DNA of 16,680 nucleotides from Gammaproteobacteria bacterium (lineage in GTDB: Bacteria > Pseudomonadota > Gammaproteobacteria > DSM-16500), in the NCBI GenBank assembly GCA_004322325.1, contig SCTP01000059.1, positions 1 to 16,680 of the forward strand, in the 5' to 3' direction. Positions 16,014-16,680 of this stretch are shown here, piece after piece (positions within the stretch are counted from its first letter, which is position 1; every line of letters begins with the position of its first letter). The notes under the pieces are model-generated. The model did no database searches, was not told the origin of the DNA, and saw only the letters and a program-made list of their open reading frames with translations. The position numbers and the translations under genes were made by a program.

Positions 16014-16680
16014 ATGCAAAACATGAAATTATTAGACGTAACTTTACGAGACGGCGGTTATAAAACCAATTTCTGTTTTTCCCCGGAAATCATTTCCAAT
16101 GTACTCACTTCGTTAGATCAATCCGGCGTGGAGTATATTGAAATCGGTTATCGCAATGGCTCGTTCAAACCCATCCCAAACATTGGCCCAGCAGGGATGT
16201 GCGCAGAAGAATATATTAACTATTGTAAAAGCTGGATTCAGTTTGCTAAACTGACGGTCATCTTGCACCCAAAGAATATATCCTGGAGTGACATGGAAGA
16301 AATGCAAAAGTGCGGTGTTGATAGTGTGAGAATATGCTTTCCAACGCAACATCCTCTACTTGGCTTGAAAACCATCGAAATGGCTCAGCAATGCAACTTT
16401 GAGGTGTTTGTTAATATCACCCGCGTTTCTCAATATACTCAAGAGCAATTGCTTGAATGGATACATCAAATTGAACCGTATAATGTAAAAGCGATTTACC
16501 TCGCCGATTCCAACGGAAATCTTACCCCTTATGAAGTAAGTAAACTATTTACCTATTTAAACGAAAAAAGCACAGCTTCATTTGGCTTCCACGCGCATGA
16601 TAATTTATTTTTAGCGCAAGCGAATGCCGTTGCTGCGTTAAATCATGGCGTAGAATACATCGATGCCTCATTGTATGGCC
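16014..16680 (+). CDS. HMG-CoA-lyase-like (DRE-TIM) aldolase domain protein, 5' part of gene
   Basis: The frame runs from the ATG at 16014 to the window edge without a stop, giving 222 residues and no end. The start LLDVTLRDGGYKTNF carries the metal-binding Arg12-Asp13 of the DRE-TIM metallolyase family. YIEIGYRNG (41-49), IYLADSNGNLTP (161-171) and the metal ligands His193-x-His195 in GFHAHDN also belong to it. The family joins or cleaves carbon-carbon bonds next to a keto acid (HMG-CoA lyase, 4-hydroxy-2-oxovalerate aldolase and relatives). The catalytic His that follows RDG in 4-hydroxy-2-oxovalerate aldolases is replaced (GGY), so that reaction is doubtful. GGTGA precedes the ATG at 3 bases; an in-frame ATG at 16023 is an alternative start. 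Similar domains occur in surface polysaccharide and amino acid side pathways; the context here does not decide. Confidence 0.8.
   Translation, partial: MQNMKLLDVTLRDGGYKTNFCFSPEIISNVLTSLDQSGVEYIEIGYRNGSFKPIPNIGPAGMCAEEYINYCKSWIQFAKLTVILHPKNISWSDMEEMQKCGVDSVRICFPTQHPLLGLKTIEMAQQCNFEVFVNITRVSQYTQEQLLEWIHQIEPYNVKAIYLADSNGNLTPYEVSKLFTYLNEKSTASFGFHAHDNLFLAQANAVAALNHGVEYIDASLYG

Noticed and set aside
16113..16352. 79-codon minus-strand frame at the right end
   Set aside because: It lies opposite the well-supported aldolase frame and is a shadow of it.
1..16680. Search by eye for tRNA, rRNA, CRISPR arrays, insertion sequences and phage attachment sites
   Set aside because: No cloverleaf, spaced repeat array, transposase frame or flanking direct repeat was seen.

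Overview
The window looks like chromosomal DNA from an AT-rich gammaproteobacterium. The closest fit I can infer is the Legionellales (Legionella/Coxiella-like host-associated bacteria). The reasons are the overall AT richness, a eukaryotic-like Ser/Thr kinase remnant, and an oxyR next to a paired ahpC-ahpD, an arrangement reminiscent of the ahpC2D locus of Legionella. This placement is inference; there is no rRNA or other decisive marker.

Region by region: (1) 3-338 is the 3' end of a small conserved hypothetical gene. (2) 339-1342 holds a eukaryotic-like protein kinase that keeps a complete catalytic C-lobe but has lost or frameshifted its N-lobe; it is probably a decaying or frameshift-dependent gene. 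(3) 1283-10065, all on the minus strand, is a four-gene tripartite RND efflux operon, mdtA-mdtB-mdtC-outer membrane factor. All three junctions overlap (two ATGA overlaps and one 14-bp overlap). The gene order is that of Pseudomonas muxABC-opmB: two different RND pumps, one adaptor and a dedicated outer-membrane channel. (4) 10066-10205 is a divergent promoter region. (5) 10206-13672, on the plus strand, is a DHA1-type MFS exporter followed 26 bp later by a membrane-bound MASE1-GGDEF-EAL cyclic-di-GMP enzyme with both catalytic domains apparently intact. (6) 13729-15657 is a peroxide-defence module: oxyR on the plus strand, convergent with an ahpC-ahpD operon on the minus strand. The OxyR redox cysteines (C199/C208) are conserved, and the AhpC is of the mycobacterial type with a C-terminal CPC pair, which fits the adjacent AhpD reductant. 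(7) 15658-16013 is a 356-bp intergenic region with a plausible ahpC promoter, OxyR-like half sites, an 11-bp tandem repeat and a terminator-like hairpin. (8) 16014-16680 is the 5' part of an HMG-CoA-lyase-like TIM-barrel aldolase gene that runs off the window.

Most genes belong to known families. The points most worth a second look are the kinase 5' end (an A-AAA-AAA heptamer directly before a stop, with the kinase frame continuing in the -1 frame); a strong hairpin inside the end of oxyR just beyond the ahpD stop, echoed by a palindrome inside the kinase end beyond the efflux operon stop; the regulatory array upstream of ahpC; a terminator-like leader before the aldolase gene; and the departure of that aldolase from the canonical active-site pattern. 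I did not find a clearly new multi-gene system.
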